Of a stretch of 64,000 nt of DNA, positions 16,111 to 24,011 are shown one piece after another (positions within the stretch are counted from its first letter, which is position 1; each line of letters opens with the position of its first letter). The notes under the pieces were generated by a model that saw only the letters and a list, made by a program, of their open reading frames with translations, made no database searches and had not been told where the DNA came from. The stretch is from Limnohabitans sp. T6-5 (GTDB taxonomy: Bacteria; Pseudomonadota; Gammaproteobacteria; Burkholderiales; Burkholderiaceae_C): NCBI RefSeq assembly GCF_003063315.1, contig NZ_NERV01000001.1:930001-994000 (forward strand), in the 5' to 3' direction. The translations under genes were made by a program, and so were the position numbers.

Positions 16111-16713
16111 TCAGGCTCCTTGCTTGGCGGCAGTGCCGTAGGCCGTGCCCCAACCCCAGACTTCGGCACCCTTGCCGCGTTGGACCACGCGGCTGCGGAA
16201 GATCTCGGAGACCACGTCACCGTCACCGGCGAGCAGGGCCTTGGTCGAACACATCTCGGCACAGGCGGGCAGCTTGCCTTCGGCCAGGCGGTTGCGGCCG
16301 TATTTATCGAACTCGGCCTGGCTGCCGTGCTCTTCGGGCCCACCGGCACAGAAGGTGCACTTGTCCATCTTGCCGCGCACGCCGAAAGTGCCCTGACTGG
16401 GGAACTGTGGCGCACCGAAGGGGCAGGCATACGAGCAGTAACCGCAGCCGATGCACACGTCTTTGTCGTGCAACACCACGCCTTCATCGGTTTTGTAGAA
16501 ACAGTTGACCGGGCACACCGCCATGCAAGGGGCGTCGGAGCAGTGCATGCAAGCCACCGAGATGGATTTTTCGCCAGGGATGCCGTCGTTGAGTGTGACC
16601 ACGCGGCGGCGGTTCACACCCCACGGGACTTCGTGCTCGTTCTTGCAAGCGGTGACGCAGCCATTGCATTCGATGCAGCGCTCGGCGTCACAGATGAATT
16701 TCATTCGTGCCAT
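16111..16713 (-). CDS. Formate dehydrogenase, iron-sulfur (beta) subunit
   Basis: A 200-residue electron-transfer subunit with four [4Fe-4S] clusters. Cysteine groups are CDAERCIECNGCVTACKNE (from residue 8), CMHCSDAPCMAVCPVNC, CIGCGYCSYACPFGAP, and CTFCAGG with a later CAEMC. The C-terminal membrane helix of E. coli FdnH is absent, so it should be held by the alpha and gamma subunits. It links the molybdenum subunit 10 bp upstream to the cytochrome b subunit. Confidence 0.95.
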   Translation of the reverse strand: MARMKFICDAERCIECNGCVTACKNEHEVPWGVNRRRVVTLNDGIPGEKSISVACMHCSDAPCMAVCPVNCFYKTDEGVVLHDKDVCIGCGYCSYACPFGAPQFPSQGTFGVRGKMDKCTFCAGGPEEHGSQAEFDKYGRNRLAEGKLPACAEMCSTKALLAGDGDVVSEIFRSRVVQRGKGAEVWGWGTAYGTAAKQGA

Positions 16714-16723
16714 CGTGTTCTCC

Positions 16724-19684
16724 TCAAGCCTTCTCGATGTTGCAGATGGTGGTCTTGGTCTCTTGCATCATGGTGACGCTGTCGTAACCGTAGGTGGTGG
16801 CCGTGTTGACCGCCTCGCCGCGCACAATGGGCGCTGCCCCTTTGGGGTAATGCGCCAGCATGTCTGCGCCTTGCCAGCGACCCGAGAAGTGGAATGGCAT
16901 CCAGACGGTGCCCGTGTCCACACGCTCGGTGACCAACGCCTGGACATTCAGGCGGGCACCCGTGGCACCCAGCAACCAGACGCGGTCACCGTTGCGGATG
17001 CTGCGGTCGGCCGCCGTCTTGGGGTTGATCTCGACAAAGGCTTCTTGCTGCAACTCGGCCAGCCAGGGGTTGGAGCGGGTTTCTTCGCCGCCGCCTTCGT
17101 ATTCGACCAAACGGCCAGACGTCAGGATGAGTGGGAATTTTTCGTAGGCTTTGTCGGCGATGTTCTTGTCCTGCACGGTTTTGTACAGGGTGGGCAGACG
17201 CCAGAAGGCTTTCTTGTCGTCGTGCGTGGGGTACTTGGCCGCCATGTCAGGGCGCGTGCCGTACAAAGGCTCGCGGTGCTGCGGGATGGGGTCTGGGAAG
17301 TTCCAGACCACGGCCCGTGCCTTGGCGTTGCCAAAGGGGTGGCAGCCGTGGTTTTGCATGAACACACGGATCATGCCGCCCGAAGCATCGGTCTTCCAGT
17401 TCTTGCCTTCGGCCTTGGCTTTTTCGGCATCGCTCAGCTCGTCCCACCAGCCCAACTTTTTCAGCAGGATGTGGTCAAGTTCGGGATAGCCTGTGGTGAT
17501 GTCAGCCCCCTTGGAGTGCGAGCCGTCTTCGGCCAGCAAGCTCTTGCCTTCACGCTCCACACCGAAGTTGGCGCGGAAGTTGCCGCCGCCTTCCATGACG
17601 TGCTTGGAGGTGTCGTACAGATTGGGCGAGCCGGGGTGCTTGAGCTCGGGCGTGCCCCAGCAAGGCCATGGCAAGCCGAAATAGTCGCCGGTGAAGTCGT
17701 AGCCGGTTTCCTTGTCCTTGCCGCCTTTGGCCTTGAGGGTTTTCACGTCGAACACGTTCATGTTCTTCATGTGGGCCTTCAGCCGCTCAGGGCTTTGGCC
17801 GGTGTAGCCAATGGTCCAGACACACTTGTTGATTTCACGCAGGATGTCTTCGGGCATGGGCTCGTCCATGCCACCGACTTTTTGCATCTTGTAGTTCTTG
17901 GACAGCTCTTTGGCAAAGCCCAGTTTCTCGGCGAACTGGTGCATGATCATGTGGTCGGAGCGGCTTTCCCACAAAGGCTCAATGACCTTTTCACGCCACT
18001 GCAGCGAGCGGTTGGAGGCGGTGCACGATCCGCTGGTCTCGAACTGGGTGGCGGCGGGCAAGAGGTACACGGCGCGGTTGGGGTTCAGGTCTTCCGCCTT
18101 GCCGGGCATCGCAGCCATCGCGGCAGTGGCCGATGGGTAAGGGTCCACCACCACCAACAAGTCCAGCTTGTCCATGGCGCGTTTCATCTCCAGACCCCGG
18201 GTCTGCGAGTTGGGTGCATGTCCCCAATAAAACACGCCGCGCAGGTTGCTGTCCTGGTCGATCAGTTCGTTTTTCTCGAGCACACCGTCGATCCAGCGGG
18301 ACACAGTGATGCCGTTTTTGCCCATCATGGCCGGGCTGGCGAACTGCTTTTTGATCCACTCAAAGTCCACGCCCCAGGCATTGGCAAAGTGTTTCCACGA
18401 GCCTTCGGCCAGCCCGTAGTAACCGGGCAGCGAGTCGGGGTTGGGGCCGACGTCGGTGGCGCCTTGCACGTTGTCGTGACCACGGAAGATGTTGGTGCCG
18501 CCACCGCTCTTGCCCACGTTGCCCAAGGCCAGTTGCAAGATGCACGATGCGCGCACGATGGCGTTGCCAATCGTGTGCTGGGTTTGGCCCATGCACCAGA
18601 CGATGGTGCCGGGGTTGTTCTCGTGCAGCATCTTGGCGATCTTGAAGACTTGCTCTTCTTTGACGCCGCAGGCCTCTTCGACCTTGTCGGGTGTCCACTT
18701 GGCCATGACATCGGCCTTGACAGCGTCCATGCCGTACACGCGGTCATTGATGTATTTTTTGTCTTCCCAGCCATTCTTGAAGATGTGGTACAGCACGCCA
18801 AACAAGAATGGGATGTCGGTGCCCGAGCGGATGCGCACGTATTCGTCGGCCTTGGCGGCGGTGCGGGTGAAGCGCGGATCGACCACGATCATCTTGCAGC
18901 CGTTTTCCTTGGCGTGCAGCATGTGCAGCATCGACACGGGGTGGGCTTCGGCCGCGTTGGAGCCGATGTACAAAGCGACCTTGCTGTTTTGCATGTCGTT
19001 GTACGAGTTGGTCATGGCGCCATAACCCCAGGTGTTGGCCACACCGGCCACCGTGGTGGAGTGGCAAATACGGGCCTGGTGATCGCAGTTGTTGGTGCCC
19101 CAGAAGCTCACGAACTTGCGCATCAGGTACGCCTGTTCATTGTTGTGCTTGGACGAGCCGATGAAATACACGCTGTCCGGGCCGCTGGCTTTTTTCAGCT
19201 CCAGCATCTTGGCGCTGATCTCAGTCAGGGCGGTGTCCCAGCTGATGCGCTCGTACTTGCCGTTCACCAACTTCATGGGGTAACGCAGGCGGTACTCGCC
19301 ATGGCCGTGCTCACGCAAGGCAGCACCTTTGGCGCAATGGGCGCCCAGGTTGATGGGCGAATCGAACACGGCTTCCTGACGCACCCAGACGCCGTTTTCA
19401 ACCACGGCGTCGACGGCACAGCCTACCGAGCAGTGGGTGCACACGGTGCGCTTGACTTCGACCTTGCCTTTGCCAATGTTGTCCACACCGCCGGCGGCAT
19501 GGGCTTTTTGCACCAGGCTCAGCTGTGAGGCGGCCAGGCCAACGCCCACGCCCAGGCCAGAACGGCGCAAAAAGCTGCGGCGGTCCAGTGTCGGCAAGGC
19601 TTGCGACAAGCCACGGCGCAAACTGTGAACAAAAGCAGAAGGGGCAGCGCCTGAGGCACCGGATTGTTTTTTGGTCAGCAACAT
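16724..19684 (-). CDS. Formate dehydrogenase, molybdopterin (alpha) subunit, Tat-exported
   Basis: The 986-residue catalytic subunit oxidises formate to CO2. A Tat leader occupies about 34-64 (RRSFLRRSGLGVG). The [4Fe-4S] ligands are C82, C85, C89 and C117 (CTHCSVGC, AHCAKG). The active-site residue is cysteine C207 in DHQARICHSTTV, where E. coli FdnG has selenocysteine; no in-frame TGA is needed. The molybdopterin-binding C-terminal domain (PLILTSGRLVEYEGGG, FVEINPKTAADRSIRNGDRVWL) is complete. The order small Tat protein, alpha, beta, lipoprotein, gamma and the tight spacing show one operon facing the periplasm. Confidence 0.95.
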   Translation of the reverse strand: MLLTKKQSGASGAAPSAFVHSLRRGLSQALPTLDRRSFLRRSGLGVGVGLAASQLSLVQKAHAAGGVDNIGKGKVEVKRTVCTHCSVGCAVDAVVENGVWVRQEAVFDSPINLGAHCAKGAALREHGHGEYRLRYPMKLVNGKYERISWDTALTEISAKMLELKKASGPDSVYFIGSSKHNNEQAYLMRKFVSFWGTNNCDHQARICHSTTVAGVANTWGYGAMTNSYNDMQNSKVALYIGSNAAEAHPVSMLHMLHAKENGCKMIVVDPRFTRTAAKADEYVRIRSGTDIPFLFGVLYHIFKNGWEDKKYINDRVYGMDAVKADVMAKWTPDKVEEACGVKEEQVFKIAKMLHENNPGTIVWCMGQTQHTIGNAIVRASCILQLALGNVGKSGGGTNIFRGHDNVQGATDVGPNPDSLPGYYGLAEGSWKHFANAWGVDFEWIKKQFASPAMMGKNGITVSRWIDGVLEKNELIDQDSNLRGVFYWGHAPNSQTRGLEMKRAMDKLDLLVVVDPYPSATAAMAAMPGKAEDLNPNRAVYLLPAATQFETSGSCTASNRSLQWREKVIEPLWESRSDHMIMHQFAEKLGFAKELSKNYKMQKVGGMDEPMPEDILREINKCVWTIGYTGQSPERLKAHMKNMNVFDVKTLKAKGGKDKETGYDFTGDYFGLPWPCWGTPELKHPGSPNLYDTSKHVMEGGGNFRANFGVEREGKSLLAEDGSHSKGADITTGYPELDHILLKKLGWWDELSDAEKAKAEGKNWKTDASGGMIRVFMQNHGCHPFGNAKARAVVWNFPDPIPQHREPLYGTRPDMAAKYPTHDDKKAFWRLPTLYKTVQDKNIADKAYEKFPLILTSGRLVEYEGGGEETRSNPWLAELQQEAFVEINPKTAADRSIRNGDRVWLLGATGARLNVQALVTERVDTGTVWMPFHFSGRWQGADMLAHYPKGAAPIVRGEAVNTATTYGYDSVTMMQETKTTICNIEKA

Positions 19685-19718
19685 GGAGGGCTCCAGTTGG
19701 GAAAAGAATAAAAATGAA

Positions 19719-19931
19719 TCAAATGCGGGTGGTCTTGTAGTAGCGCTGGACGTGTTCGCTCAGGCTGTAACCCCCACCGCGCTCAGGCTTGGGCAAGGCC
19801 ATGGCAGGCGCTGCGGGCAGATTGTTCTTGATCACGGTCGGCAAGACACTGGCTGCAGCCGCCACGGCGCCAACAGTTGCTGCGCCCGCAAACAAGCTGC
19901 GACGCGATACGGGTGAAGATTTTTCGCTCAT
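19719..19931 (-). CDS. Small Tat-signal protein of the formate dehydrogenase region
   Basis: The 70-residue protein has a twin-arginine leader, SRRSLFAGAATVGAVAAAAS (residues 9-28), and a short mature part ending SLSEHVQRYYKTTRI. It matches the small family annotated as formate dehydrogenase region Tat target. Proteins like it are found directly upstream of alpha subunits and may take part in maturation or act as an extra small subunit. AGGAG precedes the ATG by 7 bases. It is the first gene of the structural operon, 34 bp ahead of alpha. Confidence 0.85.
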   Translation of the reverse strand: MSEKSSPVSRRSLFAGAATVGAVAAAASVLPTVIKNNLPAAPAMALPKPERGGGYSLSEHVQRYYKTTRI

Positions 19932-19994
19932 GGTTTTTCTCCTGAACTGTGGGGGGCAAAAGCGCACGGACCTAGGCAAACCTTTGCATAACGG

Positions 19995-20007
19995 TCGATA
20001 TTATCGA
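19995..20007. promoter_or_regulatory. Palindrome upstream of the respiratory formate dehydrogenase operon
   Basis: TCGATATTATCGA is a perfect inverted repeat around one base. It lies about 65 bp upstream of the small Tat gene in the 128-bp gap after the chaperone gene, where a promoter for the structural genes should be. The binding protein is unknown, and a match this short could be chance. Confidence 0.3.
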
Positions 20008-20059
20008 TGGGTGATGTCCAAACCATCGGGGTAAACCGGTAGGTGGACAAAAAATCTTT

Positions 20060-20710
20060 TCAACGGCTGCCATCCAAAAGATCAAAACCCTGGGTCTCCA
20101 CACTCACAAAAGCGGCCGTGAACGCGGCCACACGGGCATAAAAAACAGCCCGGGGGTGGGCCGCCAGCGCCTGACACAAAGCGGGCACCCAAGGCTGCAC
20201 ATGCTGAGTGAAGAACGCTTGCTGTTGCGTCAGGTTGGCCACCGACACGTCCTCACCGGCAATCAGGTAGCGCATGACCTCCATCACATAGGCCACATGG
20301 TCCTCGGTTTCGGGCATCTCATGGCTGCGGCCCAAACCCAATTCAGCCAAATCATTGCGCAACCTGACCAGGGGTTTTTCATTGAGGAAACCGCTCAAAT
20401 AGTGCGAGCCAAACAAATACACCTCGGGCTTGCCCACGCCGCCAAACAGGCTGTTGTATTCGTTGGCAATGCGTGTCTCATCCAGGCTGCGGGCACAGGC
20501 CACGAGGTAGCGCCAGGATTCTTCCAAAAAGGCCCCGGCATCGGGCGCCTCGGTCACGGCCACCTGCAAGAGGCTGAGCAAATCGGCGCTGGGCGCCTGG
20601 TAATACAGTTGGGACAGCAGCCCGTAAATTTCGGCGCGAGCCGTCTCTTCATCCAGCGCATTGCCGGGTACGGCGGACAGGTGCAAGTCTGTGCTCATGT
20701 CTGATTCCAT
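20060..20710 (-). CDS. TorD-family molybdoenzyme maturation chaperone
   Basis: A cytoplasmic all-helical chaperone of about 216 residues, of the TorD/DmsD type, that guards the alpha-subunit Tat leader and helps cofactor insertion. Visible landmarks are ARAEIYGLLSQLYYQAP, NEYNSLFGGVGKPEVYLFGSHYLSGFLNEKPL and the ETEDHVAYVMEVMRYLIAGE segment with the conserved E-x-x-D-H. The start is uncertain: this ATG overlaps the stop of the polyferredoxin gene (TGATG), and another ATG (MSTDLHL) four codons in has a GGA 7 bases upstream. It is translationally coupled to the gene before it and precedes the formate dehydrogenase structural genes. Confidence 0.88.
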   Translation of the reverse strand: MESDMSTDLHLSAVPGNALDEETARAEIYGLLSQLYYQAPSADLLSLLQVAVTEAPDAGAFLEESWRYLVACARSLDETRIANEYNSLFGGVGKPEVYLFGSHYLSGFLNEKPLVRLRNDLAELGLGRSHEMPETEDHVAYVMEVMRYLIAGEDVSVANLTQQQAFFTQHVQPWVPALCQALAAHPRAVFYARVAAFTAAFVSVETQGFDLLDGSR

Positions 20711-22845
20711 CACAGGGGTTTGTCATTGGCAGGTGCCACGCGCACCTGATCGGCGTCAGTGAACATGTCCACCACGCGGCAGTCGCCACACATCTTGAGT
20801 CGCTCCAGCGCCGCGCCCTGGAACATGCTGTGCCCCGCCAGACGACCCAGCATGGTTTCGATCGCCTTCACGGTGCCAAAGGGTTTGCCGCAACGCACGC
20901 AACCATAGGGTGGGCTGTTGTGCAGCACACGGGCTTGGTGCCGCTCGGGCAAGAGCGACAGACGCGGCTGCAAGCGAATGGCCTGCTCCGGGCAGGTCGT
21001 GGCACACAGGCCGCACTGCACGCAGTTCTTCTCGATGAATTTGATCTCGGGCTGCTGGGGGTTGTCTTGCAAGGCCGACGATGGGCAGGCCCCCACACAG
21101 CTCATGCACAAAGTGCATTTGAAGCCATCCACCACAATGGCCCCGAAAGGTGCGCCCGCCGCAGGCAAGGCCAAGGCCTGCGGACGACTTGCAGCCTCCT
21201 GCGACATGACCGGGGACTGGGCCATCAGGTGGTCAAGTGCCAACTCCAGGTTGCTGCGTTTTTCAGCTTGCACCGCATGGCGCGCAACCACAGCAGGCCC
21301 CGCTGGCGCCTTCACGCTGCGCCCGGCCAAGCGCTGCAAATCCGCATCCAGCGATTGCGGGTGCCCGGCTTCGATCAGCTGGAAATGCACCCCGGCATAA
21401 CCCAGCCCCTGCAACAGGCTCTGGGCCACCGCCATTTGCTCCGTGAGCGCGGCGCGATACTGCGTCGCCTCTTCGTCGGTCAGCAGCACCAGCACCTGCC
21501 GCGCGCCATAAGCCACGGCCGACAGCCACAATTCCAGACCCACACTGGCCGTGTGCCACAAGGCCACAGGCAGCACACGGGCGGGCACGCCCTGCATGAC
21601 CTGAAGTTGTGCGCCCCGGCCGAGTTCATCGATCAAGGCCTGGCCTTTGACCTGGCTGTGCAATAGCAGCACGGCATCGCGCCCCCCAGCAGCCTGATAC
21701 GTCGTGAGCAAGGTGCGGATTTTGGCGCCCTGCTCTGCCGGGCGTGGATAGGCGTAGGTCAGTGCGCCCGTGGGGCAAGCCGTAGTACAGGCGCCACAGC
21801 CCACGCACAGGTGGGGGTTGACCACGATCTGCTGGCGGCTTTTGTCCGAACTGACCGCCTCGGCCGAGCAAATGTCGATGCAGGCGCTGCAGCCGACTTG
21901 TTCGTTGCGGCTGTGGGCGCAGAGCTTTTGTTTGTAGGCAAAGAAGCGGGGCTTTTCAAACTCGCCCACCAGCTCGCGCACCTTGAGCAAGGTTTGCAGG
22001 TCCTGGCCGTCCCAGCGGAAGTAACCCTGCGGCAGGGCGTGCGTGTGGAAGGTCGGCGATGCCTGGGCACCACGCAGATCAAGCACCACGTCAAAGCGTT
22101 CGGTTTGTGGCCGGGCGTCACGCATGAAATCGATGGCGCCAGCGGCCTCACAAGCCTTGACGCAGTCGCGGTGCGAAGTGCAACGCGACAAGTCCACCTG
22201 GTAATCCAGGCCAATGGCCTGCTCCGGGCAAGCGGACACGCAGGCATTGCATCGGGTGCACAGGTCCAGATCAATCGGGTTGCTCGCATCCCAGGCCACA
22301 TCAAAGACGCCCAGCCAGCCCTTGAGACTTTGCAAGCGCCCAGCCAGCACCGGGAATCGCCGCTCTTGGCTGCCACCAGCGTTGCCGGGACCCTGGGCAA
22401 ACACCGTGACTTGCATCGCATCCGACAAGAAGCTGGCGGCGCGTTCGGCGGCATCCACAGCGCCGATGATGAGCAAGCGCCCTGCGCTTTTGTAGGTGAC
22501 CGTGGGCACCGGCTCAGGTTCAGGCAGGCGGGCTGCTGCCAACAAAGCGGCCATTTTGGGCATGGCGTGCGCGGCTTCGCGGCCCCAGCCGCCGGTTTCA
22601 CGGATGTTGACAAAGCGAATGGGGGAAATGGCGCCTTCGGTTTGCTCCGCCAGCTCGGAGAACAGGCGTTTTTCCTGGGTACAGGCCACGACGACGGTGT
22701 CGCCGGTTTTCACGGCTTTTTGAAAGTTCCCGGCCTCACGGCGGCACAAAGTGCTGTGTAGCGTCAGGTCTTCACCCAGTGCTTTGCCCAGCGTCTGGGC
22801 TTGCAGGGGCATGGTTTGGTTGCAGTTGCAAATCAGGGTTGTCAT
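20710..22845 (-). CDS. Multi-cluster 4Fe-4S polyferredoxin of the formate dehydrogenase cluster
   Basis: The 711-residue cytoplasmic iron-sulfur protein starts MTTLICNCNQTMPLQ. It carries at least five ferredoxin-type cysteine groups: CTRCNACVSACPEQ, CVGCGACTTACPTG with CSACIDICSAEAV before it, CTLCMSCVGACPSS, CVQCGLCATTCPEQ, and a last pair CVRCGKPFG and CGDCR. The C-terminal half contains an adenylate-like or HdrA-like segment without cysteine motifs. Homologues sit beside DUF3305/DUF3306 and formate dehydrogenase genes in Burkholderiales; their electron partner is unproven. The start codon lies inside the end of the preceding DUF3306 gene, a 74-base overlap in another frame. Confidence 0.88.
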   Translation of the reverse strand: MTTLICNCNQTMPLQAQTLGKALGEDLTLHSTLCRREAGNFQKAVKTGDTVVVACTQEKRLFSELAEQTEGAISPIRFVNIRETGGWGREAAHAMPKMAALLAAARLPEPEPVPTVTYKSAGRLLIIGAVDAAERAASFLSDAMQVTVFAQGPGNAGGSQERRFPVLAGRLQSLKGWLGVFDVAWDASNPIDLDLCTRCNACVSACPEQAIGLDYQVDLSRCTSHRDCVKACEAAGAIDFMRDARPQTERFDVVLDLRGAQASPTFHTHALPQGYFRWDGQDLQTLLKVRELVGEFEKPRFFAYKQKLCAHSRNEQVGCSACIDICSAEAVSSDKSRQQIVVNPHLCVGCGACTTACPTGALTYAYPRPAEQGAKIRTLLTTYQAAGGRDAVLLLHSQVKGQALIDELGRGAQLQVMQGVPARVLPVALWHTASVGLELWLSAVAYGARQVLVLLTDEEATQYRAALTEQMAVAQSLLQGLGYAGVHFQLIEAGHPQSLDADLQRLAGRSVKAPAGPAVVARHAVQAEKRSNLELALDHLMAQSPVMSQEAASRPQALALPAAGAPFGAIVVDGFKCTLCMSCVGACPSSALQDNPQQPEIKFIEKNCVQCGLCATTCPEQAIRLQPRLSLLPERHQARVLHNSPPYGCVRCGKPFGTVKAIETMLGRLAGHSMFQGAALERLKMCGDCRVVDMFTDADQVRVAPANDKPL

Positions 22846-23437
22846 GTTCACTCGGTGACCGTTGCGTGTCAGGTTCTCGAACCTGCGAATGCGGCGACTG
22901 TGCCACAAGTGCGGTCTGTGCTGTCGCCACCGAGTCCACAGCAGGGTTTTCATGGGGCGGCATTTCAGTGCTCACCGGATCACCCTGTTCGCGCTCCGGC
23001 GGCACCAGATTCAAAAACTGGGCGCCCACCATTTTTTCCAGCATGCCCGCGGGCAGCGGGTCTGGCGTGCTGTAGTCCCCAATGTAGATGTCCAGGCCGT
23101 CCATCACGTTGAAATGCGGATCGGTGAACAGCTTTTTGACCGCTGCATTTCGCACCTCAGCGGGCACGCCCTGGCGCATGAACGACTGAAAGTCCGACGA
23201 TGGCGTCAGGGCTTGTGCGTCTTGCAGCGTGGGCAAAGCCTCGGCGGCTGTCGCTTCGGGGGGCGCATTGACACCGCTTGCATGCGGGTCTTGAGGCACG
23301 TCACCCTCTGCAGGCAAGCCCTCGCGCCCTTCCCCTGCGCCTGGTTGGGCCAATGGTTGATCGGGCTCATCGGCAGGTAAACCTTGTGCGGCTGCCTGCT
23401 TGCGGCGCGACCAGCGGCTGAAAAAATGATCGCTCAT
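22772..23437 (-). CDS. DUF3306-domain protein
   Basis: The 221-residue protein begins MSDHFFSRWSRRKQ, the signature of DUF3306. A conserved core near 75-130 (SDFQSFMRQGVPAEVRNAAVKKLFTDPHFNVMDGLDIYIGDY) is flanked by acidic, Pro/Ser-rich, poorly ordered arms. The function is unknown; the family occurs almost only with DUF3305, polyferredoxin and formate dehydrogenase genes. The ATG overlaps the DUF3305 stop by 4 bases. Its disordered C-terminus overlaps the polyferredoxin start by 74 bases. Confidence 0.85.
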   Translation of the reverse strand: MSDHFFSRWSRRKQAAAQGLPADEPDQPLAQPGAGEGREGLPAEGDVPQDPHASGVNAPPEATAAEALPTLQDAQALTPSSDFQSFMRQGVPAEVRNAAVKKLFTDPHFNVMDGLDIYIGDYSTPDPLPAGMLEKMVGAQFLNLVPPEREQGDPVSTEMPPHENPAVDSVATAQTALVAQSPHSQVREPDTQRSPSEHDNPDLQLQPNHAPASPDAGQSTG

Positions 23438-23997
23438 GCGCCCGCCCCACCGCCGCCGGGGCCTCGGCGTTTTTCTGTGGTGCTGACCGATGCGGGCTGC
23501 CCAAAGCGATCGGTCAAGCCTTGGAAACTTTGTGGGCGCTGACGTTTTTTGACCTCGGGCACAAAGTGTTGTTGCACGAAATCACGCAAGGCCGCCAACA
23601 CCACCGGAGGCGCAGGGACGGTCTCGACCGTTTCCTGCGCATCCAGCCAGCGCCCGGCATCGTGGTAACTCAAACTCACCGCCTGGGGCACGGCCACCGG
23701 CTCCTGGCCCTCACGCTCTTGCAAGCGCCACATCACAAAAAAGCAAGGCGTGGTCGAGCTCAGGTTCAGCCAATAGCCCTCGGCATCATCGGTGAACAAC
23801 TCGACTGGCCAACCAGGGTAAAGCCACAAGGACTCCAGCCCGCTTTCGCGCAAACAGCGCGGCTCAGCACCAAAACTGTCTTCGTGCGGCACCAAATCGT
23901 CCAGCACCCAACGCGTGGCCTGCCAGCGGGCCATGGGGCCTTGCAAGGCCTCCTGGCGCATCAGCACTGCCACCGTGGTCAAAACTTGTGCGGACAT
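23434..23997 (-). CDS. DUF3305-domain protein
   Basis: The 187-residue protein has the DUF3305 core from about residue 18 (GPMARWQATRWVLDDLVPHE) through GWPVELFTDDAEGYWLNLSSTTPCFFVMWRLQ, and a loosely conserved Arg/Gly-rich end. The function is unknown. The chosen ATG (MSAQVLTTVAVLM) lies 14 bp after the stop of the histidine kinase gene, suggesting one transcript kinase-DUF3305-DUF3306-polyferredoxin-chaperone. Confidence 0.82.
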   Translation of the reverse strand: MSAQVLTTVAVLMRQEALQGPMARWQATRWVLDDLVPHEDSFGAEPRCLRESGLESLWLYPGWPVELFTDDAEGYWLNLSSTTPCFFVMWRLQEREGQEPVAVPQAVSLSYHDAGRWLDAQETVETVPAPPVVLAALRDFVQQHFVPEVKKRQRPQSFQGLTDRFGQPASVSTTEKRRGPGGGGAGA

Positions 23998-24011
23998 AAG
24001 ACCTTTCTGCT

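Noticed and set aside
16505..19528. A plus-strand open frame of about 1000 codons opposite the formate dehydrogenase alpha gene
   Set aside because: It runs antisense to a clearly conserved gene, with a composition rich in His, Val and Gly, and no recognisable motif or ribosome-binding site.
16724..19684. Possible selenocysteine codon in the formate dehydrogenase alpha subunit
   Set aside because: The active-site position is an ordinary cysteine codon and the frame has no internal TGA.
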